Positions 45,201 to 45,353 of a stretch of DNA of 45,353 nucleotides are shown here, piece by piece. The notes below the pieces were generated by a model, which saw only the letters and a program-made list of their open reading frames with translations, searched no databases and was not told the DNA's origin. Position numbers and translations under genes: made by a program. Origin of the DNA: Puniceicoccales bacterium (GTDB lineage: Bacteria > Verrucomicrobiota > Verrucomicrobiia > Opitutales > UBA953); assembly GCA_031256995.1 (NCBI GenBank), contig JAIRPL010000042.1, positions 1 through 45,353 on the forward strand. The letters are read 5' to 3'. Within the stretch, counting starts at the first letter, position 1. Every line of letters starts with the position of its first letter.

Positions 45201-45353
45201 CGTTGTGGGGGTAGCGCGAAGTGTCCGCGTCGGCAAAGGTCACCTGGCTGACAAGGCCGTTGCCCGAGAGGATGGCGCGCGCGGAGTTGTCGCCGCCGAC
45301 CAGGAGTTTCTCGACATGGCCGGCGGTGGTGGTCGGGTTCTGGGCGTCGCCGA
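42289..45353 (-). CDS. Large exported PEP-CTERM protein with autotransporter-associated beta-strand repeats (5' end beyond window)
   Basis: The frame stays open to the window edge, so the N-terminus and signal peptide are missing; at least 1,020 residues are present. The chain is rich in Gly, Asn, Thr and Ser with beta-helix-like repeats of the autotransporter-associated type (FNTYQGDIDIKGGTLRVEG, then GDSYQGNIHIANGRFNLAAP). Near the end is a PEP-CTERM sorting signal: VPEPSTSALCAGLSSLLLAI followed by HRRRR. Such signals direct processing by an exosortase and attachment in the outer envelope. Unusually, about 27 Ala/Pro-rich residues follow the arginine cluster. A role as a surface or matrix protein is inferred. 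The internal GTG at 45243 is not a real start, because coding composition continues upstream of it. Confidence 0.8.
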   Translation of the reverse strand, partial: GDAQNPTTTAGHVEKLLVGGDNSARAILSGNGLVSQVTFADADTSRYPHNAPHATPTLRDFFEQDLQYHTLLSPGDPRRRVNTSGVTSVLETEGAAGTLTFGTASSTTILHNIALEVDLGVDSVAGHSDFFKINGNARIGDLLIDISRASGLWASGRWVILQSDSLLTNIDGRPLMDDWLEDHTVFNWLTAPPAPTNMPKLILGAAGDTLELILSGVPEALVWDGKSNPTTGNLWETVANGLEGTKNQNWKNLNGDSKYHSTNVISVFDKGAEVKAVIVEGANQTYAMEVKDQTQYSFTSQNFDLGTGRPDAKITVSPSPFIQHIGTYNKAPDAGSFIAIAAGSEAIFDLPVEATGVISRGDSRFNYDLKIGWDFETIWKELRDANTGGSTISADEITRRVETLLAQNGLIQIGHNTGPSTLTIGASLLVNKDFAENGNGPARDGRAEIRLIGESTLRFENNQTRNAKNYIPAGSKTPEYDSEDLKNLVITGAGTIYRAAGGSTVFADKVRLGTQITPTSVNANDTYASDATIYIENTGEIHFRFENPPNPPPSTNPTIEQILRGPLKSQPRPATDAAAKLWVGDSNNPHTLTLANDFNTYQGDIDIKGGTLRVEGRLGLVTEEFDNYRGSPLPARYQHGIFNGDINIRENATLEYARDAKASDGAHAYDSVGAGGIRLTDPSLPAGYIWVNNSNYQVLAGKLSGAPDATFRQSGNTEIWFTGNGDSYQGNIHIANGRFNLAAPFNPASPSGQRYPLGDYNARTTTLVIGSSQDSANRPVFSALGGSILDVQSLTVHKNGTLSVPAGTIAANNSTTPGLEIRYAGTTPPDPIELHIESGATITLHLGAGMVSEKGGTKVPTAAPGLKFAGTPGPLDPNAYSTTGGRINLNIDPAGYIPTAEDTEFLLIENLSITHPSTDPLVNDAELLFANATSIDLRTGMWSLGIIERDGKKNLYLIRDTWVYAGGAGNTVPEPSTSALCAGLSSLLLAIHRRRRKSAAAAAKIPPDPTARPPACRRSA

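Overview
The window is high-GC bacterial DNA. The mix of genes points to Verrucomicrobiota, most likely Opitutales/Opitutaceae: an exported PEP-CTERM protein with autotransporter-associated beta-strand repeats, a hopanoid HpnC enzyme, a YhaM-type HD protein and palindromic intergenic repeats. This assignment is inference; there is no rRNA gene or other taxonomic marker here.

Positions 1-19254 are ordinary chromosome. In order they hold a dihydroorotase homologue with damaged metal-site residues, a small exported coiled-coil protein, a PAP2 phosphatase, a sugar aminotransferase coupled to slyX, enolase, a YhaM-like HD protein, a nucleotide-sugar epimerase and hpnC. These are followed by a three-gene cluster (exported beta-propeller protein, membrane acyltransferase, exported unknown), an ABC exporter and a haem-uptake cluster (hemS-hmuT-hmuU) that lacks its ATPase.

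Positions 19767-41568 form a large type III-B (Cmr) CRISPR-Cas island. A plus-strand set of genes encodes the interference complex in the order cas10(cmr2)-cmr3-cmr4-cmr5-cmr6-cmr1. The Cas10 keeps its GGDD cyclase motif but has no HD nuclease domain, so signalling by cyclic oligoadenylate (cOA) is probably central. Downstream sits an unusually rich ancillary set: a frameshifted DUF4143-type ATPase remnant, a small DUF1874/Crn2-like ring-nuclease candidate, a CARF-PD-(D/E)XK protein (Card1/Can2-like), a CARF protein with a RelE-like domain and long coiled coil (Cami1-like), a second Card1-like protein with an altered nuclease site, and an NE0113/Csm6-type CARF protein with a long C-terminal extension. 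Last is cas2, whose reading frame carries a 128-residue N-terminal extension that resembles the start of a group-II-intron-like reverse transcriptase. No cas6 is present.

An array of 79 repeats and 78 spacers (34617-40347) follows, then cas1 on the minus strand. The repeat hairpin, the degenerate left end, the position of cas1 and the sense of the spacers all suggest that the array is read leftward from a leader beside cas1. The first base of the repeat changes in blocks (G, then A, then C) from left to right, a layered record of array growth. Several groups of spacers match the same peptides with mostly synonymous differences, as if homologous genes of related invaders were sampled repeatedly, always so that the leftward crRNA would be antisense to the mRNA.

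Positions 41569-42288 hold palindromic intergenic repeats. The window ends inside a large minus-strand PEP-CTERM protein gene.
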